From: Sarcophilus harrisii
Taxonomy: Eukaryota > Chordata > Mammalia > Dasyuromorphia > Dasyuridae
NCBI RefSeq assembly: GCF_902635505.1
Contig: NC_045432.1
Span: forward strand, 77,675,051-77,739,050
Reading direction: 5' to 3'
DNA: 64,000 nucleotides
Part shown: positions 20,433-31,917 of the stretch, in pieces
Layout: each line of letters opens with the position of its first letter
Numbering within the stretch: position 1 is the stretch's first letter
Made by a program: the position numbers and the translations under genes
The notes under the pieces: generated by a model
Seen by the model: only the letters and a program-made list of their open reading frames with translations
What the model was told of the DNA's origin: nothing
Database searches by the model: none

Positions 20433-20744
20433 ATTCCAGTTATTATGAATAATAAAACAGTCATACATTAATTATATTAATTATAACAGATCCACATGTT
20501 AAAGAATATATAATAATTATTTTTATGGCAGCTCAGCTTTAATTCTCATTACAAATAAAACAGGTGGATTTTTTTTTCCTTTCTAACCCTTGTGGGGATC
20601 AAGAAGAGAGAGCCAATGTTGAGGATGGAAGGCTCTGATAACAACATTACTGCTTTTGTATCCACTTGGGAGGAGGTCTCCAGTGGAGGGCCCCAGAGAT
20701 CTGGGCTGCTAATTAACAATTTAAAAAAATTTTTTTTTAATCAG
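20433..20744. other. AT-rich non-coding stretch
   Basis: Nothing recognisable apart from short A/T runs (20720-20740). Confidence 0.4.
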
Positions 20745-21190
20745 TGACTTGGATAAAGGTATAGATGGGAGAGAGGGCTGACACTCTGGGTGACAAGATC
20801 TCCAAAGATCTAGCTAGGCTGGAACACTGGTCTGACTTGAAAAAGTATTACACTGGGGCTCTAGACGTCACCTTGCCAAGCACAAACCGAGACAGCAGTT
20901 TGTCTGAAAAAGAGCTGCAGACTTGGTATATTGCCAGCTCACTATGAGTCAGCAGTGGTGGGACCACTTCTGGCACCCTAGGGAGTAGTGGGACATGAAT
21001 AAAATGGAGGATGTCCAGTGGAGGGCGATCTACAAAGCAAAAGGCCTTTGCCACGAGAATCCCTTGAAGTCCATGGGCACGATCAGGTTAAAGGAGAGAA
21101 TTCTGTGGGGAGGGGAAGATGATGACGACTGTCTTCAGCTGTTAGAAAGGCTCTTGGGTGGGGGGGCGGGGAGGGATTGAATTTGTTTTG
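20745..21190 (+). mobile_element. CR1/L3-type ancient LINE, 3' coding remnant
   Basis: Contains in order 'agatctagctaggctggaac', 'acagcagtttgtctgaaaaa', 'tcactatgagtcagcagtg', 'gaccacttctggcaccct' and 'gtccagtggagggcgatcta'. This succession is characteristic of the reverse-transcriptase 3' part of old CR1-like LINEs in mammals. The frame is broken. A strong G-quadruplex motif (four G-tracts) occupies 21156-21175 at its end. Confidence 0.65.
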
Positions 21191-21339
21191 ATTGATCCTT
21201 GCGGCTGAACCTAAACAATGGGGGAAATGACAAATAAGCCAATTGAAAGCTGATGATTCCTAACGATTAAGAGCTATTGATAAGTAGATGACAAGTGGCT
21301 GCCCTGAAAAGTCTTGTAAGTGAAGCCCATTTTGGCTTT

Positions 21340-21920
21340 TCTTGGCAGAGATTCCTCAGTGGCTTGCCATCGCCTTCTCATTTTACAGATAAGGAAACTG
21401 AAACCCCCTTCCCCCCCCCCCCCCCCGGGTTAAGGGACTAGAGCAGAATCACACAGACAGTAAGGGGATGAGACCCAATTTCCAAGTTTTCTCTTAGGAG
21501 CTCTCTTTCTTTCTCTCTTCCCCCATTTGAAGTCTTTAAAACAGGTTGGATGACTACATGTGCAGTATGGTATAGTTTTATAGGAGCAATTTCTTTTTGG
21601 GGGGTTAAAGGTTAGATTAGGATTAGGATCAAAGGATCATCAATTTAGAGCTAGAAGGGACCTCAGAGGCCAAGAAAGAAGCACTTATTAAGCACCATCT
21701 ACATGCCAGGCACTGTGTGGAGCACTCTACAAATATGTTATCACTCGCCTTAAGAGAACCAAGGGAATAAGGTGCTATTTTGATCCAATAAAAAAATTGA
21801 AAAAAATAAAAGCAGACAGAATGAAGTGACTTGTCCAGTCACATAACTGTTAAGTGCCTGAGGCTAGATTTGAACTCCTATCTTCCTGACTCCACATCCA
21901 GCGCTAGACTAGAGGGCTGT
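21340..21920 (-). repeat. Two antisense MIR/CORE-SINE relics
   Basis: The first, about 21355-21500, has 'ctcattttacagataaggaa' broken by a run of about 16 C (21411-21426). The second, about 21640-21920, has 'cttattaagcaccatctaca', 'gtcacataactgttaagtgc' and 'tttgaactcctatcttcctg'. Both are decayed. Confidence 0.65.
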
Positions 21921-22123
21921 TGATATCCCTTCCAGCTCTAAAATTCGATGATGACCTTGCAAAGGGCCCTCGGACAGAACGGCTAGGGGGCGGCTGGGTG
22001 GAGCCCGGAAAGAACAATGTCATGGCACAAAAATGCAGGGAGGAGAAAATAGCCTGGAGGGAGGAGCCATCACCCGCTGTCCTATAGAGCAGGCTGTGGA
22101 CCCGGAGCAGGTAAAGGACTGCT

Positions 22124-22156
22124 GGTAACCATGGAGACAGCTGTTGCCATGGAGCG
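22124..22156 (+). promoter_or_regulatory. Pair of X-box (RFX)-like motifs
   Basis: ggtaaccatggagac (22124-22138) and gttgccatggagcg (22143-22156) both resemble RFX X-box elements and lie 19 bp apart, just before the purine array. This is a motif match by eye only; no gene start is visible nearby. Confidence 0.3.
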
Positions 22157-22189
22157 CCCAGGTCTGAAGGCAGAATACCATGGATTGAG

Positions 22190-25100
22190 ATGTGAGTGAT
22201 AAATGAGAGAGAAGGACGGGAAAGAAAGAGGAGGAGGTGGGAGGGAGGGAGCGACAGACACACACACACAGACAGAGACACACGGATACAAAGAGAAGGA
22301 GACAGGGAAGAGAAGATGACGACATTGAAAAAAAGAGAAGGAAAGGAGAGGGGAGAGACAGAGACAGACAAGCACAGGGACAGAAAGACAAACAATTACA
22401 CAGAGAGACAAGCATGAGACAGACAAGTACAGAGAGACAGTCAAGCAGAGACAGAGAAACAGATGAGCAGAGAGACAGAGATAGACAAGCACAGACAGAT
22501 ACAGAGACAGTCAAGCACAGAGACACAGAGACAGCCAGTTAAGCACAAAATCAGATAGATATAGCAGAGAGACAGATGAGCACACAGACAGAGAAGCATA
22601 GAGACAGATAGATGAGTAGAGAGACAGACAAGTACAAAGACAAAGAGACAGCTAACCAAGCAAAGAGACAGATGAGCAGAGATAGAGAGACAGATGAGCA
22701 CAGAGATGGAGAGAGACATGAGCACAGAGACAGACAAGCAGAGAGATAGACAAGCATAGAGACAAAGGAGACAGCCAAGCACAGAGAGAGACAGATGAGC
22801 AGAGACACAGAGATTAACACAGATATAGAGACAGATGAGCAGAGAGACAAACAAGCAGATAGACAAAACACAGAGACACAGAGGGACAGCCAAGTACAGA
22901 GAGAGACAGATGAGCAGAGATAGAGAGATTAACACAGAGATAGAGACAAGATGAGCAAAGATATAGACAAGCAGAGACATACAGACAGCCAAGCACAGAG
23001 AGAGACAGACAAGCAGATAAACAAACAGAGACACAGAGGGACAGCCAAGCACAGAGAGAGATGAGCACAGAGACAGAGAGCTTAACACAGAGATAGAGAC
23101 AGATGAGCAGAGAGATAGACAAGCAGAGACACAGACAGCCAAGCACAGAGAGAGACAGATGAGTGTAGAGATAGAGAAAGAGGCAGATGAGCACAGAGAC
23201 AGATTAACACAGAGATAGACAGATAAGCAGAGAGATAGACAAGCCCAGAGAGACAGCCAAGTACAGAGACAGAGAGATGAGCATAGACAGAGACAGACGA
23301 ACAGACAAGTACAGAGAGAGAGATAGACAGACAGATGAACAGAGAGAGACAGTCAAGCACAGAGACACAAAGACAGCCAGCCAAGCACAGAATCAGATAG
23401 ATATAGCAGAGAGACAGACAGACAAGCACAGAGATAGACAAGCACAGAAATAGAGACGGCCAAGCATAGAGACACACAGATGAGCACAGAGACACAGAGA
23501 AGAGACAGATGAGCACAGAGACAGACAAATGAGCAGAGAGAAACAGATGAGCAGAGAAACAAGCAGAGAGATAGACAAGCACAGAGACAGAGAGATAGAT
23601 GAGCACGGAGACAGATGAGCGCAGAGAGAGAGAAACAGATGAGCCGAGAAACAAGCAGAGAGATAGACAAGCACAGAGACAGACAGATGAGCACAGAGAC
23701 AGAGAGATAGATGAGGACAGAGACAGACAGATGAGCACACAGAGAGAAAGATGAGCAGAGAAATAAGACAGTCAAGCACAGAGACAGAGACAGCCAAGTA
23801 CAGAGACAGATGAGCAGAGACAGATAAATGAGCAGAGAGAGAGACAGATGAGCAGAGAGACAAGCAGAGAAACAATCAAGTATAGAGACAAGAGATAGCC
23901 AGCCAAGCACAGAGACAGAGATAGACAAGCACAGAGACAGAGACAGACAAGCAGATAGATAGACAAGCACAGAGACAGAGACAGACAAGCAGATAGATGG
24001 ACAAGCACAGAGACAGACAAGCAGATAGATAGACAAGCACAGAGACAGAGAGACAGACAAGCAGATAGATAGACAAGCACAGAGACAGAGAGACAGACAA
24101 GCAGATAGATAGACAAGCACAGAGACAGAGAGACAAACAAGCAGATAGACAAGCACAGAGACAGCCAGCCAAGCATAATTATATAGATGAGCAGAGAGAG
24201 ACAGAGACAAACAAGCAGAGAGATAGACAAGTACAGAGGCAGAGACAGCCAACCAAGCACAGAGACAGCCAAGCAGAGAGAGACATGAATAGACAGATAG
24301 ACAAGCACAGAGACACACAAGTGAGGACAGAGACAGATGAGCAGAGAGAGTTAGACAAGCACAGAGACAGATGAGCAGAGAAAGAGATGGACAAGCACAG
24401 AGACACACAAGTGAGCACAGAGATAGAGACAGATGAGCAGAGAGATAGACAAGCACAGAGAGATGAGCACAGACAGACAAATGAGCAGAGAGACAGTCAA
24501 GTACAGAGACAGCCAGTCAAACACAGAGACACAGAGAGAGACAGACAGATGAGCAGATAGACAAGCACAGAGACAGAGACAGCCAGCCAAGCAGAGACAG
24601 ATAATCAGAGAGAAATGAGCAGAGATAGATGATCACAGAGACAGATAAGGAAAGAGACAGCCAAGCACAGAGACAGAGAGATAGATGAGCAGAGACACAG
24701 CCAAACACAGACACACAGAGAGAAATAGCCAGCCAAGCATACAGACAGAGACGTGAACAGACAGCCAGCCGAGCACAGAGACAGAGAGACAGCCCAGCAC
24801 AGAGATAGACAGTTAAGTGCAGAGACAGAAATAGCCAGCCTAGCACAAAGATAGAAAGAGACAGATGAGCAGAGAGACAGATGAGTAGATAGTCAAGCAC
24901 AGAGACACAGAGAGACAGCCAAGCACAGAAACAAAGAGACATTAGCACAGAGACAGAGAGAAACAGACGAGCACAGAGACAGCCAACCAAGCACAGAGAC
25001 ACAGACATGAGCACAGAGATAGACAGCCAAGCACAGAGACAGAGAGAGAGACAGGGGGGAGGAGGAATGAGAACAATGAAAAATTACGAAGAGAAAAGAG

Positions 25101-25752
25101 AGCACAGAGAGAGAAAAAGACAGACACAAGAGATGGGAGAAGATGACATGAAAAGGAGAGAGGAGAGACATACAGAGAGAATACAGACAGGAAAGCAGAG
25201 ACAGACAGACACACAGAAAGGTAAAAGGGAGAAGGAGGGAGGGAGAGAGAAGATGATGACAATGAAAAATGGAGAGGAGGAAAGGAGAGGGGGGAGACAG
25301 AGACAGATAAATAGAGACACCCACACCACAAGAGAGATAGTGATACACAGAGACAGAGAGACATACAAACAGAGACACAGACAGAGAGGCAAGAGAGATA
25401 GAGACAGACACACAGAGGGACAAAGTCAGAGAGAGATGAAGACAATGAAAAATGAAGAATAGAGAGGAGACACAGGGAAAGGGAGAGAGGCACAGGAAGA
25501 AACACATTCAGACAGATTGAGAGAGACAAACAGAAACAGGGAGAGACATTCAGAGAGACAGAGATGATAGAGACACACAGAGACAGACACAAAGACATAT
25601 TGACAGTGAATGGAGGAAATGGAAAGGAAAGATAGAAGGGAGGAGAGAGAGGGATACAGAGAAAAAGAAAGACACAGCAAGACACAGAGACAGGGATCAG
25701 AGAGACAGACATAGAGTAATAGAGTGAGGGAGAGAGAAACCCAGAGTGTGAG
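22190..25752 (+). repeat. Purine-rich satellite block A (GACA/GAGA type)
   Basis: About 3.6 kb that is almost free of T on the + strand. 22380-25060 is built from variants of 'agacaagcacagagacagag' and 'agatgagcagagagacag'. It is most regular at 23923-24150, where the unit is 38-40 bp. 25060-25640 has a longer period of about 185 bp marked by a gacaatgaaaaat box (22316 as a single early copy, then 25074, 25257, 25440). Minus-strand open frames of up to 375 codons here encode only S/L/C/V repeats. The block ends exactly where the L1-derived segment at 25753 begins, as in every satellite monomer. Confidence 0.9.
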
Positions 25753-26476
25753 GCTAATGCATTGTTGGTGGATTTGTGAACTGATTCAGCCATTCTGCAA
25801 AGCAATTTGGACCTCTGCCCGAAAGGGCTGGCAAACTTTGACTCGGCAGTCTCACTGCTGGGTCTGTACCCCAAAGAGATCACAAAAGAGGGGAAAGGAC
25901 CCCCATGTGCAAAACTGTTTGTAGAAACTCTTTGTGCTGGCAAGGAGTTGGAAATGGAAGGGCTGCCCCCTGCCTGGGGAATGGCTGAATAAGTGATAGA
26001 ATATTACTGCCCTGGGAGTAGTGAGCAGGCTGATTTCAGAAAAGTGTGGCAGGATTTACATGGACTTAAGCGAGCAGATCCAGGAGATCACTGTACACAG
26101 TGACAGCTTCGTTGTTCCAGGATCAACTGGGATGGACTTAGCTCTTCTCAGCAATACAGGGATCCGAGCAATTCCGATAGATTTGGGAGGGAGAGAGCCG
26201 TCCGCGTCCAGAGAGAGAACTGTGGAGACTGAATGGGGATCAAAGCAGAGGATTTGCTCTTTTTTCTTTGCTTTTAATGTCTTCTGATTTTTCCCTTTTC
26301 TGTTTTTTTGCACAACATGACTAATGTGGAAATATGTTTAAAGGGCTTGTACATGTATAACCTTGCTGTGTTGGGGAGGGGGGGAATGTACAATTCAAAA
26401 TCTTACCAAAATGAATGTTGAAAATAATCTGTATGTGTAACTTTACATGAAAAATAAAATACTATGGAAATGTTTA
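25753..26476 (+). mobile_element. L1 3' segment, ancestral-type unit of the macrosatellite
   Basis: Starts within ORF2 at the LMHCWWICELIQPFC segment (zinc-knuckle region) and runs through the 3' UTR to 'aaaataaaatactatggaaa'. Unlike the units at 30.7-41.7 and 58-64 kb, it keeps the ORF2 segment around 'aggctgatttcagaaaagtg' to 'gatcactgtacacagtgaca' (about 26022-26105). It begins at the same ORF2 codon as all other units and is flanked by purine arrays on both sides. It is therefore the same composite, before the deletion that marks the rest of the array. Confidence 0.85.
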
Positions 26477-29400
26477 GAAAGAGAGGTCAGAGAGAGACAG
26501 ATGCAGACAGGAAGGCAGAGAGGGACAGAAAGGGACAAGAGGAAGGAGGGAAGTGGAGAGACAGAAAAGAGAGGTGGAGGAAGAGAGAGATACAGAAGTG
26601 GACTTGAGAGAGATGGGACAGCGGGGGGGAAGAGAAGAGAAAGACAAGGAGAGATGGAGAGACCGAAAGTGAGACGATAGAGGGAGGAGAAGAGATAGAG
26701 AAGAGAGGGAAAGAGAGAGAAGGGTGGTTATAGAGACAGCAGAGAACGAGTGAGGGGAAGTGAGAGACACAGAGGGAAAGAGAGATTGAGAGAAAAAAGG
26801 GAGGAAGGGGATAGAGGTGCACTGGAGAGATACAGAGAGAGGGACACAGAGAGACAGAAGGAAATGGGGCAGAGAGGGAGAGGAAAAGGCACAGAGAGAC
26901 AGAGACATAGAGGGAAAGAGAGATTGAGAGAAAAAAGGGAGGAAGGGGATAGGGGTATGTTAGAGAGATACAGAGAGAGGGACACAGAGGCAGAGAAGGA
27001 AATGGGGCAGAGAGGGAGAGGAAAAGGCACAGAGAGACAGAGACATAGAGGGAAAGAGAGACTGGAAAGAAGGAAGGGGGGGGGGAGAAAGAAATGTGTT
27101 GGAGAGAGACAGGGAGATAAAAACACAGAGAAACAGAGAGAGACACAGGAATAGAGAGATAAAGAGAAACAGAAATAGAGATACAGAGAAAGGTAGAGAG
27201 GGAGATAAAGAGGGAAAGAGAGAAAGATAAAGAGAGACAGAAAGAGACAGTGAGAGTGAGGTGGAAGGAGGAGGGAGCAAGGGAAAGAGCTCAGAGAGAG
27301 AGATAAGGAAAGAGACTGAGAAAGTAAAGGGAGGAAGGGGAGAGACAGACACATACACAAAAAGAGACATGGAGAGATAGAAACAGAGACAGAAAAAACA
27401 GAAAGAGAGAAAGAATCAAAGGGAAAGAGAAGGAGGAAACAAACAGGGAGAGAGACGAGGAATTGGGTAGAGAGAGAGGAAGAGGTAGAGACAGATATAG
27501 AGGGAAGGAGACTGAGAGAAAAGGGAGTGGGAGGGGAGAAATGTGTAGGAGAGAGACAGAGAGGCTGAGAGACAGAGATAAAGATGCAGAGAGAGACAAA
27601 TGCACACACAGGCAGAGACAGAAAGATAGAGACAGAAATAGAGAGAGACAGATAAGGAAGTGAAGCAGAGGGAAAAGATAGAGACATAGAGGGAAAGAGA
27701 TTGAGAAAGAAAAGGGAATGTGGGAGAGACATGTTGGGGAGAGAGAGAAAAGAAGAGACACAGGGAGGGGAGGAGACAGGAAAAGAGACAAGGGAGGAGG
27801 AGAGAAACAGAAGGTTAAGGGAAGGAAAGAGAAAGAGACAGTGAGGAAGAAGAAAAGGAGGAGAGGGAAAAACAGACATTTGAGGGGAGAGAGACGGAGA
27901 GAAATGGAGGCAGAGGAGACACAGATTCACACACAAATAGAGAAAAGAGAGATGGCAGGAGAGAGACGGAAAGAAAGGGGAGGGAAGACAGAGGCAGAGA
28001 CAGAATAGAGATAGTTAAGTGGAGCAAAGAAGGAGAGACAGATGTAGAGAGACTGAGAGAAAAGGGAGGAGAGGGAAAACTGTCCTGGAGAGAGACAGGT
28101 AGAGAGAGGCTCATATGCAAGAACACAGAGACAGATGGAAGTGGAACAGAGCAAAAGAGTAAGAGACAGAGAAGAGGGAGGAAGGGGAAAGAAATGTGCT
28201 AGAGAGAGAGAGTGGGAGAGAGACAGAGACAGGGAGAGAAACATACACAGATGAGAGAGAGGGAGAGAGACAGGCTTAGACAAAGAGAGAAAAGGGAGGA
28301 AAAGGAAAGAAATGTGCTGGAGAGAGACAGGGAGACAAACATACACATTTGAGAGAGGGAGGGAAACAGAGAGAGAAACAGAGAAACAGACAGAAAGAGA
28401 GATACGGAGAGACACACACATATACAGACACACAGAGAGGGGCCAGAGAGATAGAAAGAGAGGGAAAGAGAAATTGAGAGAAGAGGGAGGAGCAGGAGAG
28501 AGATGTGCTAGAGAGAAACAGACATATGATAGATGGAAGAACAAAAAGACCAGAGAAAAAATAGAGAGAAACTGAGGGACAGAGGTAGAGGTAGACACAA
28601 ACATGCACAGGGATAAAGAAAGAATGAAAGAGAGACAGAAGCAAAGAGAGACTGAGAGAAAAAAGGAGAGGGGAAAGCTATGCTGGAGGGGGGAGACGCA
28701 CAGATACTGAGATAGAGAGATAGAGATAGGTATGGAGATAGAGGGGAGAAACTGAGGCCAAGGGAGAGAGACAGAGAGGGAGAGACAGACAGATGGAAAT
28801 GGAAAGAGAGACACTGAAGGAAAGAGAGAGGAAGGGAGAGAGAGACACAGAGATAAAGAGACACTGAGAAGAACTAAGGCAGAGAGGGAGAGCTATAGGG
28901 AGAAGGAGAGTTAGAAGGAAAAACAGAAAAAGAGACGTAGGAGTGATAGATGGAGATAGAGCAACACACACACAGACAGAGATAGACAGGGAGAAAGGAA
29001 GAGACAGAGACAGACAAGGGTGGGAGGAGAGAGAGAGGCTGAGGTTAAGCGAGATATATATGGAGAAAGAAATGTTAGCCAGAAACAGAAAGAGACAGAG
29101 ATAGAGTGGGATAGGGAAATGGGGCAGAGACAGGGACAGGAAGAGACAGAGACATAGAGGGAAAGAGAGAGATTGAGAGAGAAGAGGGAGAGAGATGTGT
29201 TGGAGAGAGACAGAGAATGGGACACATATACACAGAGAGCCAGGAAGACAGAAAAGTAGACAAGCAGACATGAAAAAGAGACAAGAAGGGGAGGAGAGAG
29301 ACAGACAAACACATGGAGGGAGAGATATGGGGAGAGAGAAAAGGGAGGAAGAGGAGAGAGAGAGAGAGAGGGGCAGGGTGAGAGAAACACTAGGAAAGAC

Positions 29401-30717
29401 AGAAAGGAGAGAGCAAGCAAGCTAAGGAAAGATCTAGGGGAGATGGAGGGAGGAAGAAAGCAATCTCAGAGACTGACACAGAGAGAGGGATGGAAGGAGA
29501 GAGGGGCACTAAGGGGATGAGATGGGAGTGGAGACCGATACAGAGAGACATAGAAGGAAAGAGATAGAGGAGGAGGAGGGGGAGGGAGACATGGAGAGAG
29601 AAACATGATAGAGAGACAGACACATTCATACATACATAGACACAGAAAGATAGAGATAGACACAGAGAGAAAGATGGAAGGAGAGAAAGACAAAGAGAAA
29701 TGGAGAGACAGGAGACAGAGGGAGACACAAATACAGAGACGGAAAGAGAGAGTACTAAAGAGAGAGAGAAATGGAGATATAGAAATTTTGAAAGAAAGAA
29801 GGGAGGAGAGTGAAAGATGTGCTGGAGAGTAAGAGAGAGACATACAGAGAGAGGGGAGAAAGGGAGAGAGAGAGGGAAGAGAAAAAGGAGGAAGGGGAGA
29901 GAGACATGTTGGAGAGGGACAAGAGAGATAGTGAAACAGGGAAGTGGGGCCGAGAGAAGGAGAGGAAGAGACAGTCAGAGACATAAAGGGAAAGAGACTG
30001 AGAGGAGGGAGGGAGACACAGGCAGAGACAGAGATAGAAACCAAGAGAAAGAGAGAGATTGAGAGAGAAAAGGGAGGAGGAGAGAATCAAATTGGAAAGG
30101 GACAAGAGAGACAGTGAAATGGGGAAGTGAAGCCGAGAGAGGGAGAGGAAGAGACAGAGTCAGAGACATAAAGGGAAAGAGACTGAGAGAGGAGGGAGGG
30201 ACACACAGGCAGAGACAGAGCCAAGAGAAAGAGAGAGATTGAGAGAGAAAAGGGAGGAGGAGGAGGAGGAGAGAATCATATTGGAGAGGGACAAGAGACA
30301 CAGTGAAATGGGGAAGTGGGGCAGAGAATGGGAGAGGAAGAGACAGTCAAAGACATAGAGGGAGAGACTGAGAGAGAAGAGGGGAAAAGAAAGAGAGAGA
30401 GAGGGAGGGACACAAAAGCAGAGACAGAGACCAAGGGAAAGAGATATTGAGAGAGAAAAGGAAAGAGGGAGAGAGAGAGGTGTTGGAGACAGAGGGAACA
30501 GCGAGACAGTCATAAAGAGAGACAGTGAGACAGGGAAATGTCTCACACACACAGACTGAGAGAAAAAAGGGAGCAGGAGGAAAGAGATGGGTTGACAGTG
30601 AGATAGGACACACACGTACAGAGATGAGATAGAGGTGCAGAGAGAAGAATTGAGAGAGAGAGGGAGAACTACAGGGAGGAGAGAGCAAAAGAGAAACAGA
30701 GAGAGAGAGATATTGAG
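26477..30717 (+). repeat. Purine-rich satellite block B with a recurrent 40 bp box
   Basis: About 4.2 kb of GA-rich sequence. It is not a simple microsatellite. A box of the form 'gagaaaagggaggaaggg' + 'gaaatgtgctggagagagac' recurs roughly every 100-400 bp (for example near 26790, 26930, 27075, 27515, 28060, 28180, 28300, 28490, 29175, 29805, 29890, 30075, 30245, 30570). Some sub-blocks are close tandem copies, such as 26750-26890 and 26905-27050, and 30060-30230 and 30235-30350. The same box is found in the spacers of the array (35405-35445, 36790-36835). Long minus-strand frames (up to 402 codons) are low-complexity artefacts. Confidence 0.88.
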
Positions 30718-31917
30718 ACAAATGCATTGTTGGATTTGTGAACTGATCCAGCCATTCTGGAAATCAATTGGGAGCCACGCCCAAAGGGCCATCAAATTAC
30801 ATACTCTTTGATCCAGCAGTCTCACTAATGGGTCTTTATCCCAAAGAGGTCTTAAAAGAGGGAAAAGGCCTCCCATGGACAAAAATGGTGGTAGCAGCCC
30901 TTTTTGTGGTTGCAAGGAGCCAGAAATTGAGGGATGCCCTTTGATTGGGGAATGGCTGAATAAGTGATGGCATCTGAATGTAGTGTTGTTCAATAAGAAA
31001 TGGTACAAGGTTATGTGCTGGTCACTCTTGTGATGTGTCTTGGGTCCTGCTGAGCAAAACAGGGGTCCAGGGCAATTCCAGAGGACTTGGGGTGGCTCCC
31101 AAATGTATGGAAAGTGAATGTGGACGGCAGAAGTGGGTTTTCAGCTTTTTGTTGGTTTGTTTTCCTTTGTCGTGGTTTTCCCTTTTGGTCTGATTTTTCT
31201 TGAAAAGATGCATAATATGGAAATATGTTTAAAATGATTGTACATGTATGTCCTATGTCAGGCTGCTTGGTGTTTGGGGACGTAACGGAGAGAGTGGGGA
31301 TAATTTGGAATTCAAAATCTTACAAAAATGAATGTTAAATTAAAAAAATGAATGTTAAAAACAATCTTTACATGTAATTTGAAAAATAAATAATATGGAA
31401 ATTATAAAAGAGAAAGAGTGAAGTGAGGAGAGAGAAATGAGAGAGACACAGACAGACATGTAGAAATAGACACAGATCAGGTGAGACAGAGATAAAGACA
31501 GAAAAGGAGAGACAAACAGAGCAGATTGAGGGAGGGAAAGAGAGATAAAAGAATTGATGGGAAAAGAGAGATAAAAAAATAGACACCGAGACACACACAG
31601 ACCCATAGAGACAAAGACAGAGAGACAGAGGGAGAAATTGAGAGAGACAAAGGAGATAAACAAAAATGCACAGATAATTAGAGATACAGACAGAGAAAGA
31701 CACACACACACACGGACATAGAAAGAGACAGAAAGGGGGGAAGATATACAAAGAGATAGACACACAGAGAGAACAGAGAGACAGAGGGAAAAAGAGAGAT
31801 GCACTGCAGAGGGAGAGGGAGACAGAGAAAAAAAGAGAGGCAGAGGCTCAGAGACAGAAAGAGAGAGATGATTGTGATGCACAGAAGGATTAAGAGAAAT
31901 AGAGAGGGAGAGTAGGG
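30718..31917 (+). repeat. Macrosatellite unit 1 (type S0)
   Basis: L1 part to about 31406. It keeps the L1-like 'tttatcccaaagaggtctta' and 'gcagccctttttgtggttgc' and so is the least derived of the units carrying the deletion. Its 3' end has the tail duplication (atgaatgttaaatt repeated, 31329-31360). Confidence 0.88.

Noticed and set aside
23923-24150. CRISPR-like alternation of repeats
   Set aside because: The 'spacers' are themselves the same repeat, there are no cas genes, and the surrounding genome is marsupial.
22441-30300. Many long minus-strand open frames (up to 402 codons) rich in S, L, C, V and F, resembling membrane proteins
   Set aside because: They are translations of GA/GACA repeats, overlap in all frames, and have no domain order. 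The hydrophobic look comes from CTC/TCT/CTG codons.
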